DNA of 64,000 nucleotides from contig JASCOH010000002.1 in the NCBI GenBank assembly GCA_029959295.1, forward strand, positions 248,001 to 312,000, written 5' to 3'. Both the position numbers and the translations under genes were made by a program. Positions 43,093 through 51,033 of the stretch are shown piece by piece. Below the pieces are notes generated by a model, which saw only the letters and a list, made by a program, of their open reading frames with translations, was not told where the DNA came from and did no database searches. The first letter of the stretch is position 1. Every line of letters starts with the position of its first letter. The DNA is from Flavobacteriaceae bacterium PS02334 (GTDB lineage: Bacteria; Bacteroidota; Bacteroidia; Flavobacteriales; Flavobacteriaceae).

Positions 43093-43457
43093 GCTGTTAA
43101 TTTTTCTCCTAGGTTTTTTAAATAATCAAGCTTTTTGCAACAATCTTGAAAAGTATCTAAATCATAACCGCCTTTTTTGACTTTGAAAAAGAATTGTTGC
43201 CTTTTATGATCATAAAAAATATTTACTCCGTTATGTTCTCCTACAGGCTTTCGAATTTGGAATTCACTCTCAAACCATGCTTTCATTGCATGTGCTGGCT
43301 CTAAAATTCTTTCCTGTATAAGTTTATTACTTAAAACGTTACCAACTTTTGTCCTGTGAAAATCAGACAGGTAAAATTTATTATTGAAGAAAAGAAGATT
43401 ATTCTTTTTCAATTTTTTTAAAAGTGCTTCTTTACTAGTTATTGTTTTCATCAACAT
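43089..43457 (-). CDS. Phage protein of unknown function
   Basis: A 122-residue protein: basic N-terminal helix (SKEALLKKLKKNNLLFFNNK), then HGVNIFYDHKRQQFFFKVKK-like strands. It looks like a small nucleic-acid-binding protein but has no known domain. It overlaps a 42-residue upstream frame by 7 bases. Confidence 0.48.
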   Translation of the reverse strand: MLMKTITSKEALLKKLKKNNLLFFNNKFYLSDFHRTKVGNVLSNKLIQERILEPAHAMKAWFESEFQIRKPVGEHNGVNIFYDHKRQQFFFKVKKGGYDLDTFQDCCKKLDYLKNLGEKLTA

Positions 43458-43579
43458 TCGGTTTTAGGTTCTTCTAATTCTTTTCCGCAATCAAGGCAAG
43501 TGGTTACAGTCTTCTCACAAGTGCCAAAAACTTCAATTGTCTTTGTCTGTAAATTTGCGTGTTGACAATCAGAAATCAT
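43451..43579 (-). CDS. 42-residue Cys-rich mini-protein, possible zinc ribbon
   Basis: A frame from ATG 43579 to TGA 43451-43453. It contains CQH near the start and CEKTVTTCLDCGKEL in the middle, and ends EC. Paired Cys/His groups suggest a zinc knuckle. Its start overlaps the end of the membrane-anchored gene upstream, and its end overlaps the next start. This compact fit supports its reality. Confidence 0.5.
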   Translation of the reverse strand: MISDCQHANLQTKTIEVFGTCEKTVTTCLDCGKELEEPKTEC

Positions 43580-43808
43580 CTGGCGGATTATTTTTAAATC
43601 GTTCTTTTGCCATACACCAAGTATTGCATTGGTTTACATCACAACCTCTTTTGCATTCAGGATAAGGAAGTTTTGATTTTTCAATTTTTCGTTTGGCTTT
43701 CTTAATTCTAAAATTCATGTAGGATATAATTATCAAATGAATAATGATGCAAGCCGTTAGACCAATCAGGATTCCAATTATCATATATTTTGTATCATCC
43801 ATTCCCAT
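43569..43808 (-). CDS. Single-span membrane protein with Cys cluster
   Basis: A 79-residue protein with one membrane helix (residues ~9-31, MIIGILIGLTACIIIHLIII), a basic stretch, and a C-terminal ECKRGCDVNQCNTWC cluster that could bind metal. Early-operon position. Possibly a membrane-linked exclusion or inhibitor protein. Unknown family. Confidence 0.5.
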   Translation of the reverse strand: MGMDDTKYMIIGILIGLTACIIIHLIIISYMNFRIKKAKRKIEKSKLPYPECKRGCDVNQCNTWCMAKERFKNNPPDDF

Positions 43809-43811
43809 CTA

Positions 43812-44144
43812 TTAGAATTTTTTATTCTGCATGCTTTCCAGCGCTGCAATTATTTTTGAAACTTCTTTTGGCTCCATCTTTATCAATGGTTTTTTAACTG
43901 GCGACTTATCGCTTTTTAAAAAGTCGCTTAACCGTCCTAAATCGGCAACTTCGCCGTGTCTGTCATGCGGAACCGTCCAATGTATTTGGCGAAGTAATGA
44001 AAGAACTGTTTTGTGTTGCTGATTGTTTTTGTCGAATAAGCCCCAATTTTCTTCTTTAATCGGGGCTTTAACAGGTTTTGCAGAATTGTAATTGTCGATT
44101 GCGCTTCCAGAACCTTCATAAACGAATGGCTTATTTACTTTCAT
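43812..44144 (-). CDS. Small phage protein, GemA/gp16-like candidate
   Basis: A 110-residue protein. The segment KTVLSLLRQIHWTVPHDRHG, followed by VADLGRLSDFLKSDKSPVKK and PKEVSKIIAALESMQ, resembles small early regulatory proteins of Mu-like phages (gp16-type), which bind host factors. Similarity is modest. It overlaps the next upstream gene by 4 bases. Confidence 0.5.
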   Translation of the reverse strand: MKVNKPFVYEGSGSAIDNYNSAKPVKAPIKEENWGLFDKNNQQHKTVLSLLRQIHWTVPHDRHGEVADLGRLSDFLKSDKSPVKKPLIKMEPKEVSKIIAALESMQNKKF

Positions 44145-44422
44145 AATTTACAGTATACAGTAAACATTAAATAATTAAAATCACCGTTAGCCTTCATTTT
44201 CCAAACTTCCAAACTGTATTGATTTCTTGGAGTTGCTTTGTAACCGTACTCAGCTGAAAAACAATTTTTTCTCGGTATCTCTTTTAACTTGTCTTTAAAT
44301 GTTGAAATCCAACTTTCTGAATTGGATGCCCAAGTTTCCATCATTTCCTGAACTAAAATTGAAACCTGCAATTCTTGCTGACCAGTACCAACTTTGTGCT
44401 TTTTAAATGTCCATTTTCCCAT
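44141..44422 (-). CDS. Phage protein of unknown function
   Basis: A 93-residue protein: basic N-terminus (MGKWTFKKHKVGTGQQELQV), a helical middle (ETWASNSESWISTFKDKLKE) and a strand-rich end (SLEVWKMKANGDFNYLMFTV). No family was recognised. It overlaps the next gene by 4 bases. Confidence 0.45.
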   Translation of the reverse strand: MGKWTFKKHKVGTGQQELQVSILVQEMMETWASNSESWISTFKDKLKEIPRKNCFSAEYGYKATPRNQYSLEVWKMKANGDFNYLMFTVYCKL

Positions 44423-44426
44423 TTTA

Positions 44427-44627
44427 CTAAGGATTATAAGTTGCTTTAGTATGCTTCTTGAAATTTTTGTTTTCGATAACCGCCTTTCTATAATTGTAAA
44501 AGGCGGTTTTTTCGTTTGTGGTCAGTTCCTGGCGGAAAACAAAGTTTCCGTTGGTGTCTTTATAAATCTCTTTTCCGTTGACCTCGTAACTTTCGTGATC
44601 AATGATTGGCTTAATTGTTACTGACAT
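44427..44627 (-). CDS. Small phage protein of unknown function
   Basis: A 66-residue protein from the ATG at 44627; an earlier ATG at 44648 would overlap the DUF3164 gene by 38 bases. It has VTIKPIIDHESYEVNGKEIY, a short beta-rich fold, and a basic helix at the end. Function unknown. Confidence 0.45.
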   Translation of the reverse strand: MSVTIKPIIDHESYEVNGKEIYKDTNGNFVFRQELTTNEKTAFYNYRKAVIENKNFKKHTKATYNP

Positions 44628-45300
44628 TGCTGAAAGCTTTAAATTCATAACCGGCTACAAAATCAACAGAACTGATATTCAAAGGAATTGATACTTTTTC
44701 GCCTTTCTCGTTGATGATTGAGGCATCGACAAACCAAGAGCTTCGAACTGGCTTATATGCTTTTGATATGATTTCCACGCCGTCGGTAAATTCTTCGTTG
44801 TTGAATTCTTTGGTTAGTTTCTGAAGTTCAAGAACTCGGTTGCTTTTCAAATTTCCTTTGGCATCTTTTTTCAAAAGGCTGAAAACAACGCTGACCAGGT
44901 TAGCGGAATTTTCATCTTTTGCCAGCGACTGGATAAACTTTTCAACTTTAGCAATACCTGCATTAACAGTGTCGTCCCATCCGTCATTAATTCTAAAACC
45001 GATAGTAATTTCTCCAGTCGGACAGCTGAACGTGTGCGTTTGCTGTTTTTCTTTGATTCCGAAAGCTTTTTCTTTTAGTTCCATCACATCCTCAAAGAAC
45101 TTGTAAGCTTCTGTTTTGGCGTTTGTGAGCATTTCGGAAGCCGTGCATAGCCTAAATATTGCTTTTGGGACTGTTTCCTCAACAAGAAGCTTGTAAGCCT
45201 CACGATCGTTATTTTTTGCGTTTTCTTTTTCTGCGATCGCTTTTTTCAATTCTTCAAGCGATACGTTTTTTAAATCGATTTTTTGTGTTTCTGTACTCAT
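44611..45300 (-). CDS. DUF3164-family phage protein
   Basis: A 229-residue protein of the DUF3164 group, found in Mu-like phages among early genes. Characteristic parts are the coiled N-terminus (SLEELKKAIAEKENAKNNDR), the segment TFSCPTGEITIGFRINDGWD and the C-terminal AYKPVRSSWFVDAS. Role unknown, though its placement after the transposition genes is conserved in Mu relatives. Confidence 0.78.
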   Translation of the reverse strand: MSTETQKIDLKNVSLEELKKAIAEKENAKNNDREAYKLLVEETVPKAIFRLCTASEMLTNAKTEAYKFFEDVMELKEKAFGIKEKQQTHTFSCPTGEITIGFRINDGWDDTVNAGIAKVEKFIQSLAKDENSANLVSVVFSLLKKDAKGNLKSNRVLELQKLTKEFNNEEFTDGVEIISKAYKPVRSSWFVDASIINEKGEKVSIPLNISSVDFVAGYEFKAFSNVSNN

Positions 45301-45304
45301 AATT

Positions 45305-45580
45305 TTAAGGTTCTAAATGCTCACTGCTATGTTGTGCGTAAGCTTGTGTTAAATTGTGATCTTTGATTTTTTTGATTATAAATTTGATTTTTTCTTCTAC
45401 GATTTCAGATTGCTGGTAATATTCATCTGACAGACCGTTTGTCATTCTTGCCATTATAAATGCACGTTCTTGGTTTATGCAGATTCGCTGGCCGACAGTC
45501 AAGTGCTTTTCTCCAATCGAATTGAAAGTATCTGTGTCAAATGCGAGTACTGCAAATAGCCGGATAAGCCGTTTATACAT
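45305..45580 (-). CDS. Small phage protein of unknown function
   Basis: A 91-residue protein: hydrophobic, basic N-terminus (MYKRLIRLFAVLAF), then TVGQRICINQERAFIMARMT and a charged helix (EIVEEKIKFIIKKIKDHNLT). It overlaps the 47-residue frame upstream by 8 bases, and lies 4 bases before the DUF3164 gene. Function unknown. Confidence 0.48.
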   Translation of the reverse strand: MYKRLIRLFAVLAFDTDTFNSIGEKHLTVGQRICINQERAFIMARMTNGLSDEYYQQSEIVEEKIKFIIKKIKDHNLTQAYAQHSSEHLEP

Positions 45581-45716
45581 AATCTCGATTGGCTAGTTTA
45601 ATTCTGTAATTTCGCAAGTCGGCCTCAATGGTAGGTCTTGCTTCGTGCTCGCTTGAATTATCTCTCAGCCATTGTTCAAGATCTTCAATTTTTCGGGTTA
45701 ATTGTCTTTTTGTCAT
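45573..45716 (-). CDS. 47-residue coiled-coil mini-protein
   Basis: A frame from ATG 45716 to TAA 45573-45575: MTKRQLTRKIEDLEQWLRDN, then ADLRNYRIKLANRDYV. It is a short charged amphipathic helix pair. It overlaps the next start and begins just after the previous stop, as expected of an expressed early gene. Confidence 0.5.
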   Translation of the reverse strand: MTKRQLTRKIEDLEQWLRDNSSEHEARPTIEADLRNYRIKLANRDYV

Positions 45717-45717
45717 T

Positions 45718-46101
45718 CTAGTTTAAGTTTAGGATTGAGAATTCTATTTTTACGCCTTGTATTTTTGTGGTTTCGGGTTTTGCTTCCCTTTTTTTTGCTT
45801 CCGCAAGCAATGCCTTTGGAAAGTGTGAAAAGAGCTTTGAAATACATCTAGCAAAAAGCCTTTTTTCATCGTCGGAAGAAACTTTTTCATATCTTGAAAT
45901 AAGCATTACGTATTCGGCTTCGTGTTTTGCGATTTCATATAAAAACCACTTGCTTATTTTTGGGCTTGAAAGTACTTTTTGAAACTCTCTGTCGGTAGTT
46001 GTTACCGATTCGCACCACATCATAAATAATTCGATTGTAAAGTCTTCGATTGTAAATCCAAGGTCTAACAGTTGTTCTAAATTTTCAGTTGTTGTTTTCA
46101 T
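45718..46101 (-). CDS. Phage protein of unknown function
   Basis: A 127-residue mostly helical protein (ENLEQLLDLGFTIEDFTIEL, FARCISKLFSHFPKALLAEA). It lies 4 bases after the AAA ATPase gene and just before the 47-residue frame. Perhaps an ATPase partner. Unknown family. Confidence 0.48.
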   Translation of the reverse strand: MKTTTENLEQLLDLGFTIEDFTIELFMMWCESVTTTDREFQKVLSSPKISKWFLYEIAKHEAEYVMLISRYEKVSSDDEKRLFARCISKLFSHFPKALLAEAKKREAKPETTKIQGVKIEFSILNLN

Positions 46102-46105
46102 GATC

Positions 46106-46738
46106 TTAAATTATTTCGTTCCAATATTTTGCGGCTTTTTCCGCCCATACGGTATATGGCTCACCGCCACCGTTTAACCTTCCATCTGGGAATAACTTAA
46201 ATCCCTCAACCCAAAGCTTTAAATCAACATCATAAAGAATATCGTCTGCGAGCGCTCCTTTAGGCAATTTTCCTTTTGCCTGACTGATCCAAATGACTCC
46301 TTTTCGTTTTGACAGCATCAATTCTTTAAATTGATAATATTGCTGTTTGGTAATTCTCAAATACTGCGTTGAATCGATAAAAGCAAAATCAGCTGATTTT
46401 GGTTTAGAATAGCGCTTGATCAGTTCTTCAAATGGCATTCTGTCTAAAAGGCGAAAGCTGTGTGTCGTATTTTCCATGTGGTTGCGAATTAAAGTCGCTT
46501 TCATGGTTGCCGATACGCCTTGCTCTAATGAATCATAATCAACCTTTCCAAAATTTGTCAAGTATTTTGCAAACCTTATCGCCGCTTCGGTTTTTCCATT
46601 AGAGGAATTACCGTATAGGATTGCTGAAAAAGCTTTATCAGGTTTACCAAGCGTTCTTTCCCATTCGCCTTCAAATGGAAGTTCATCAAATTTTTTAGTA
46701 ACTACATTGGAAACCGAATAGGCTCTACTTTTTGACAT
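46106..46738 (-). CDS. RecA-like / AAA ATPase of the early operon
   Basis: A 210-residue ATPase. Walker A is LYGNSSNGKTEAA (residues ~37-49) and Walker B ends in the FIDSTQYL segment. The length and the glycine-rich P-loop suggest a compact RecA-like fold, as in phage recombination or replication-loading ATPases. It overlaps the HTH protein upstream by 14 bases and follows the MuB-like gene closely. Could be an accessory to transposition or an ATPase for DNA ends. Confidence 0.7.
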   Translation of the reverse strand: MSKSRAYSVSNVVTKKFDELPFEGEWERTLGKPDKAFSAILYGNSSNGKTEAAIRFAKYLTNFGKVDYDSLEQGVSATMKATLIRNHMENTTHSFRLLDRMPFEELIKRYSKPKSADFAFIDSTQYLRITKQQYYQFKELMLSKRKGVIWISQAKGKLPKGALADDILYDVDLKLWVEGFKLFPDGRLNGGGEPYTVWAEKAAKYWNEII

Positions 46739-47162
46739 ATTTATCTCTCATGTTTCTAATTGTTGTTTCATTTATGCCGTATTCTCGAGCAATAGGCCTT
46801 ATTTTTTCTCCTTTGGCGACACGTAACAAAATCGCATCTTTGTCTTCGGGCGATAATTTTTGCTTCCATCGCTCAATTCCTGTATTTGGGGATTCTTTCC
46901 ATTCCAAATTTGTGTAATGGTTATTTTTGAGATTGTCAATTTTTGAAGGATGCTGTGCTATGTTTTCACGTAATCCGTGCCAAGCCTCCAATACTAATTT
47001 TGCAACTGAATAGTCATTTCCTCCAAAACTTACCCGATATGTTGGCGTTTTTCGTTTTGGATCATTAATTCTAGGCAAAAGCTTATTTCCTTCATAAATA
47101 ATCTCGGTTCCATCTACATTAATCTGTAGATTTTCGATAATAGGGTGGTATCTGAATTCCAT
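46725..47162 (-). CDS. NUMOD/HNH-derived DNA-binding protein with C-terminal HTH
   Basis: A 145-residue protein. The middle (DYSVAKLVLEAWHGL, then IDNLKNNHYTNLEW) resembles the substrate-binding part of phage HNH homing endonucleases, but the catalytic His and Asn cluster is missing. The C-terminus (LSPEDKDAILLRVAKGEKIR, then IAREYGINETTIRNM) is a clear helix-turn-helix. Likely a domesticated regulator. It shares one base with the MuB-like gene. Confidence 0.6.
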   Translation of the reverse strand: MEFRYHPIIENLQINVDGTEIIYEGNKLLPRINDPKRKTPTYRVSFGGNDYSVAKLVLEAWHGLRENIAQHPSKIDNLKNNHYTNLEWKESPNTGIERWKQKLSPEDKDAILLRVAKGEKIRPIAREYGINETTIRNMRDKYVKK

Positions 47163-48007
47163 TAGCTTGCTCTTTTATTAGAAAAAATTAATCTTCTTAC
47201 ACGTCTGACATCGCCTTCGCAATCTTTTGATATGGCTCTAACCGTTTCGCTGTCTGTAATTCCATTTGCTTCGCAAACATTTTTCACATCGCTGAAACTT
47301 GTTGTTTCCAATTCAATAAAACGAAGGCCTACACGGCTATAAATTTCACGGTAGCCTTTCTTTTCCATAGCAACGCCACGTTTGATACGTTTTTCTAAAA
47401 AATGCGTAGCCATAAGAACAATACCACAATGATTTTCAAGTTCGTTATATAGAGTGATGAAGAATAAAAGCACATTGTCAGCAAGCTTGTCAGATTCATC
47501 AAGTATAATTATTGGGCTTTCAAGTGATTTCAAAATCTGAACCGCTTTGTGCATCATTTCTGGCATTGTCAATCCCGCATGATCCTTGCCCATTTTGGCA
47601 AGCAGTTCACGCAAAAACCAACGTTTATCCCAATACTCGTTACATGATAAAACAAAGGCATTTTTATTTTCGCTTTCGTATTTTTTAGCGCTTTCAGTTT
47701 TACCGCTTCCTGCTTTTCCAGTAATTGCTAATACCAAAGCAAATTGTTGGCTATCGTTGAAGAATTTCAAAAGATCGTCTGAGTTGCGAGTTTTAGCGAA
47801 GTTCCAACCTGTAGCAGTTACTCCCACATAAGCGGCAACTTTACGCCACATATCGCCTGCAATAAGTTCCCACTTGTGGTTTCTCATTTGTGAAATGGTT
47901 GCAGAACTAACACCTGGCATTCCATTAGCGACTTGGTTAGCACTTCCTTTTTGAGCAATGAAGCGTTCTAAAGCTTCTACGGTTTTTATTTTGTCTTGAT
48001 GTGTCAT
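47162..48007 (-). CDS. MuB-like AAA+ transposition activator
   Basis: A 281-residue ATPase. It begins with a small HTH-like region (GSANQVANGMPGVSSATISQ), then Walker A GKAGSGKT (97-104), Walker B with IIILDESDKL, and an arginine-rich C-terminal domain (RVRRLIFSNKR). This is the domain order of Mu B, which brings target DNA to the transposase and stimulates it. It lies 42 bases after the transposase gene in the same operon. Confidence 0.9.
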   Translation of the reverse strand: MTHQDKIKTVEALERFIAQKGSANQVANGMPGVSSATISQMRNHKWELIAGDMWRKVAAYVGVTATGWNFAKTRNSDDLLKFFNDSQQFALVLAITGKAGSGKTESAKKYESENKNAFVLSCNEYWDKRWFLRELLAKMGKDHAGLTMPEMMHKAVQILKSLESPIIILDESDKLADNVLLFFITLYNELENHCGIVLMATHFLEKRIKRGVAMEKKGYREIYSRVGLRFIELETTSFSDVKNVCEANGITDSETVRAISKDCEGDVRRVRRLIFSNKRAS

Positions 48008-48053
48008 AGTTTTAGGTTTAATAAGGGTTTAAACAGTTTTTAAATAGTTTTAA
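48008..48053. repeat. Phased GTTTTAAA motifs between transposase and activator genes
   Basis: GTTTTAG/GTTTAAA/GTTTTTAAA-like motifs start at 48008, 48015, 48026, 48035 and 48046, spaced 7-11 bp. They resemble the array at 30980-31034 and could bind a phage regulator or shape translation of the activator gene. Confidence 0.4.
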
Positions 48054-50020
48054 AATCTTGAATAGAATGAGTTTTTATCGGTTTCCATTTGCAAATCTTT
48101 AGGTAAATGGCCTTGAAATTTTACCATTAGTTCTTGTTCCTCGATTAAGCTTTCTCGTGATATTCCAGTTCGGTTGATCAATTTTTCGTAAGCTTCCTGA
48201 TCACGTTTTAATTCTGATTCACGTACAGCAACATCTTCCAGCATTTGGTTTTTAGAATTTTCCTTCATTAGAAATGGTATGCTTTCGTGGCCTCGTTTTT
48301 TCTGTGCATAATTCACAAATCTTTTTTCGCCTGAAGGCAAAAGCTCATAAAGAGCGACATAGTCTTCGAGATAGTCAGGTTCATAGCGTACGATCAATTT
48401 TTCTTGAACCCATTTGCGACGAAACTCCATATCTACTTTGCCATTGCTGTCATAAACCTCGTACAGGTAATCTTTGCCTTCAACTGTTAGTGGCAAACCG
48501 TGAGCATAATATTTTTTAGGTGTCGTTTCATCGATCCAAAACATTGATACCTGATCCATGATGTCAATTTCTTCACGATGTTCTGTCGGCTTTTCAAACA
48601 TTTCATTTCGGCTGATTGTCCAGTCTTCTTGTTTTCCAGCATTCCAGACATTAACCAGCGCTTGGAAAATCTTGTTAAACTCGTCAACTGTTGGAAGTGC
48701 TGACTTATATTCGACAATAAAATCGGTGTTCGGGCGATTGGTTGCCTTGCGCACTTTAATCCCTTGTTTATCTGAAAACCACATTTTTGAAATTACTTGC
48801 TGTTGGAGACGGTTATAGATTTGCTCAGCTGGCGAAGATTTGCGACCTACCTTGTGCGAATAGTGCGTTCCTCCTGTAATTCCTTTCTCCTTGTTTCCTC
48901 GTGCTGGCAATCGGTCATATAAATTTTGCATCTTTGTGCTGGTATGGCCAGACTGTTTGTCATAGGTAAAAAGAAACGGCCTGCAACCGACCTCGTTAAC
49001 GGCTCTTTTGATCGCTCTGAAGTGAGAAGCGTGGTTTTCGCTGTATGCAATATCCCAACCGATGATTTTTTCGCTGTAAACGTCGAAAACAACGTTTATT
49101 TTTAATTCGGCGGCCATCTTTTGCTTATTGTTAGCGAAATGAACTAAATCCAGTTTAGTTCCATCGATAGCCCACCAAGCATTCGGGAACCATTCTGAAC
49201 GATTTCGTGTAACTGTGTGGCCGAAAGCTTTCATGTATTCATCACGTCCATCACGAGCCAGCATCCAAATTCTTTTTTGTTCCGTTTTGTCAAGCCATTC
49301 GCCCATTGCTCGCTCAGTTAAAGATTTCCAACCTTTTTGCTCACGAATGCTTTCGTAAAGTTTTGCCACTTCAGAAATTGTGTACTTGATAGGTAGACAA
49401 TATTGGGCAAGAATCCAGTCAGCAACATCATCCACGATTTTAGAAGAATTTGTATTTAGCCATTTTCCGCTAACAATTGATCCGTAGCCATCTTCTTCGT
49501 ATTTTTTGAAAGCTCTTTTAAAAGACACAACATTTTTGTAACGTGTATGTTGCCATGTTTCAGGCAAGCTTGAAATTGCTGTTAGCATTCGATCCCACAT
49601 TTCTTTTTTACCGCCAAAGCGTTTTTGAATTACAACATTCGTGGCGATATGCTGCACCGTGTTGAACATTACCGCTTGGTGGGTATATTCCTTCTGTTTT
49701 TCTTCAGGAAGCTGAGAACCGTCTGCAAGTAGATAAGCCTTAAAGAAATCTTCAGCTTCGTGATCCCACTTCATGTAATCTGCGAAAATGATTTTCTTTG
49801 CAGTTGCGTAAGGATCACCCACTTTATCACGTATTACTTTTTTAAATCTATCTGGGATTGATTCATAAGCGACAAGTGCTTTTCGTCCGTTACCACCGAT
49901 GCACAGTTTTTTCATTTTACCTTCAGAGCATAATTTTTTATAATTACCATCTGACATAATTTCTGCATTCCAAAGCCAGCTACTTACTACGCACAATGTA
50001 TTTTGATAATATTCGAACAT
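48050..50020 (-). CDS. Mu-type DDE transposase
   Basis: A 656-residue transposase close to MuA (663). The catalytic triad is Asp286 (WWAIDGTKL), Asp354 (LFTYDKQSG) and Glu399 (SSPAEQIYN), spaced like MuA's D269, D336 and E392. The N-terminal ~200 residues would bind ends and the enhancer. The C-terminal 100 residues would bind the activator protein. It is the second gene of the early operon, after the small DNA-binding protein. Confidence 0.95.
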   Translation of the reverse strand: MFEYYQNTLCVVSSWLWNAEIMSDGNYKKLCSEGKMKKLCIGGNGRKALVAYESIPDRFKKVIRDKVGDPYATAKKIIFADYMKWDHEAEDFFKAYLLADGSQLPEEKQKEYTHQAVMFNTVQHIATNVVIQKRFGGKKEMWDRMLTAISSLPETWQHTRYKNVVSFKRAFKKYEEDGYGSIVSGKWLNTNSSKIVDDVADWILAQYCLPIKYTISEVAKLYESIREQKGWKSLTERAMGEWLDKTEQKRIWMLARDGRDEYMKAFGHTVTRNRSEWFPNAWWAIDGTKLDLVHFANNKQKMAAELKINVVFDVYSEKIIGWDIAYSENHASHFRAIKRAVNEVGCRPFLFTYDKQSGHTSTKMQNLYDRLPARGNKEKGITGGTHYSHKVGRKSSPAEQIYNRLQQQVISKMWFSDKQGIKVRKATNRPNTDFIVEYKSALPTVDEFNKIFQALVNVWNAGKQEDWTISRNEMFEKPTEHREEIDIMDQVSMFWIDETTPKKYYAHGLPLTVEGKDYLYEVYDSNGKVDMEFRRKWVQEKLIVRYEPDYLEDYVALYELLPSGEKRFVNYAQKKRGHESIPFLMKENSKNQMLEDVAVRESELKRDQEAYEKLINRTGISRESLIEEQELMVKFQGHLPKDLQMETDKNSFYSRF

Positions 50021-50028
50021 AGTTTCTG

Positions 50029-50250
50029 TTAATTAGATTTATCCTTCGTGAATTTTTCGATTAGGTTTTCACGATTCTCAATTATTTTTTTCATTGCTTC
50101 ATTGGCCTCTGAATCACCTCTATTAAATCTCATTCGCGCACTGTCACTACTTGAGCATCCAATAAGTTTAGCAAGTGTTATAAAATCACCATATTGGATT
50201 TTATCCTTAAAATCTTGTTCGTTTTCTCGAACTGAATTATTATTTGCCAT
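50029..50250 (-). CDS. Small DNA-binding early regulator (Ner position)
   Basis: A 73-residue product from the ATG at 50250, chosen because the longer frame runs through the operator region. It contains QYGDFITLAKLIGCSSSDSA and RMRFNRGDSEANEAMKKII, a helix-turn-helix-like pattern that is not a clear Ner homologue. It occupies the Ner position between repressor and transposase. Probably a negative regulator of the early promoter. Confidence 0.6.
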   Translation of the reverse strand: MANNNSVRENEQDFKDKIQYGDFITLAKLIGCSSSDSARMRFNRGDSEANEAMKKIIENRENLIEKFTKDKSN

Positions 50251-50355
50251 ATATTTGTACTGTTCTTTTGTTCGGACAAATATCGAAAGAAGTTTCGAAT
50301 AAAAAAAATTAAATTCGAACAAAATTACGGAAACCCGTAAAATCATTTCATTTAA
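50251..50355. promoter_or_regulatory. Divergent early/repressor control region with TTCGAA operators
   Basis: The 105 bases between the two start codons contain repeated TTCGAA-type half-sites (GTTCGGAC at 50270, ATATCGAA, GTTTCGAAT, ATTCGAAC). CAAAATTA at 50320-50327 is the complement of a TAnnTTTG box for leftward transcription into the early operon. Repressor binding here would set lysogeny. Confidence 0.55.
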
Positions 50356-51033
50356 ATGGATATTAACGAGATTATAAATAACATTGCAGAGACAAAATAC
50401 AAAGGCAATAACAGTATGTTTGCCAATGATATGGATACTTCCGAGGCTAATATTAGGAACTATAGAAACTCTAGAACTCCTAAATTAGATTTTATAATAA
50501 AATTGTTTAAAAAATTCGAAATAAGTTTCGATAATACATTTCTTAACGAAGCTGTTAATTATGTGACCGAGCCAATTATTAGTTATCGACGTACATCTGA
50601 CAGAAACTATGAAAGTCAAAGAATTCCACTTTTTGATGTTGAAGCGACCTTAGGACTTGTACCGATGTCAAATAATGATAGCTTGGATTCGGAAAGAATT
50701 TTAGATTATATATCGATACCGAACTTACCTAAATGTGATGGTGCAACTTATGCTGGTGGCGATTCAATGTATCCGCTAATTAAATCAGGGGACATTGTAG
50801 CGTTTAAAAAAATAGATATTGATAGTATATTTTATGGAGAAATGTACATATTATCAATTTACATGGATTCAGACACAACTTACAAAACTGTAAAATTCGT
50901 TCAAAGGAGTGATCTTGGTAGTGATTATATAAAGTTGGTTTCCCACAATCAGCACCATGAGCCAAAAGATATTCTTATATCTAAAATAGCCGCAATAGGC
51001 TTAATTAGGGCAAGTATTAGGCTACATAACTAA
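50356..51033 (+). CDS. LexA/CI-type phage repressor with S24 peptidase-like domain
   Basis: A 225-residue protein. The N-terminal ~65 residues are an HTH domain (ANDMDTSEANIRNYRNSRTP). The C-terminal half has the S24 signature with Ser137 (GGDSMYPLIKSGDIVA) and a Lys in the TYKTVKFV segment, so the catalytic dyad is probably intact. The usual Ala-Gly cleavage site is replaced by EATLG, hence self-cleavage is uncertain. It is divergent from the early operon and is the lysogeny repressor. Confidence 0.85.
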   Translation: MDINEIINNIAETKYKGNNSMFANDMDTSEANIRNYRNSRTPKLDFIIKLFKKFEISFDNTFLNEAVNYVTEPIISYRRTSDRNYESQRIPLFDVEATLGLVPMSNNDSLDSERILDYISIPNLPKCDGATYAGGDSMYPLIKSGDIVAFKKIDIDSIFYGEMYILSIYMDSDTTYKTVKFVQRSDLGSDYIKLVSHNQHHEPKDILISKIAAIGLIRASIRLHN

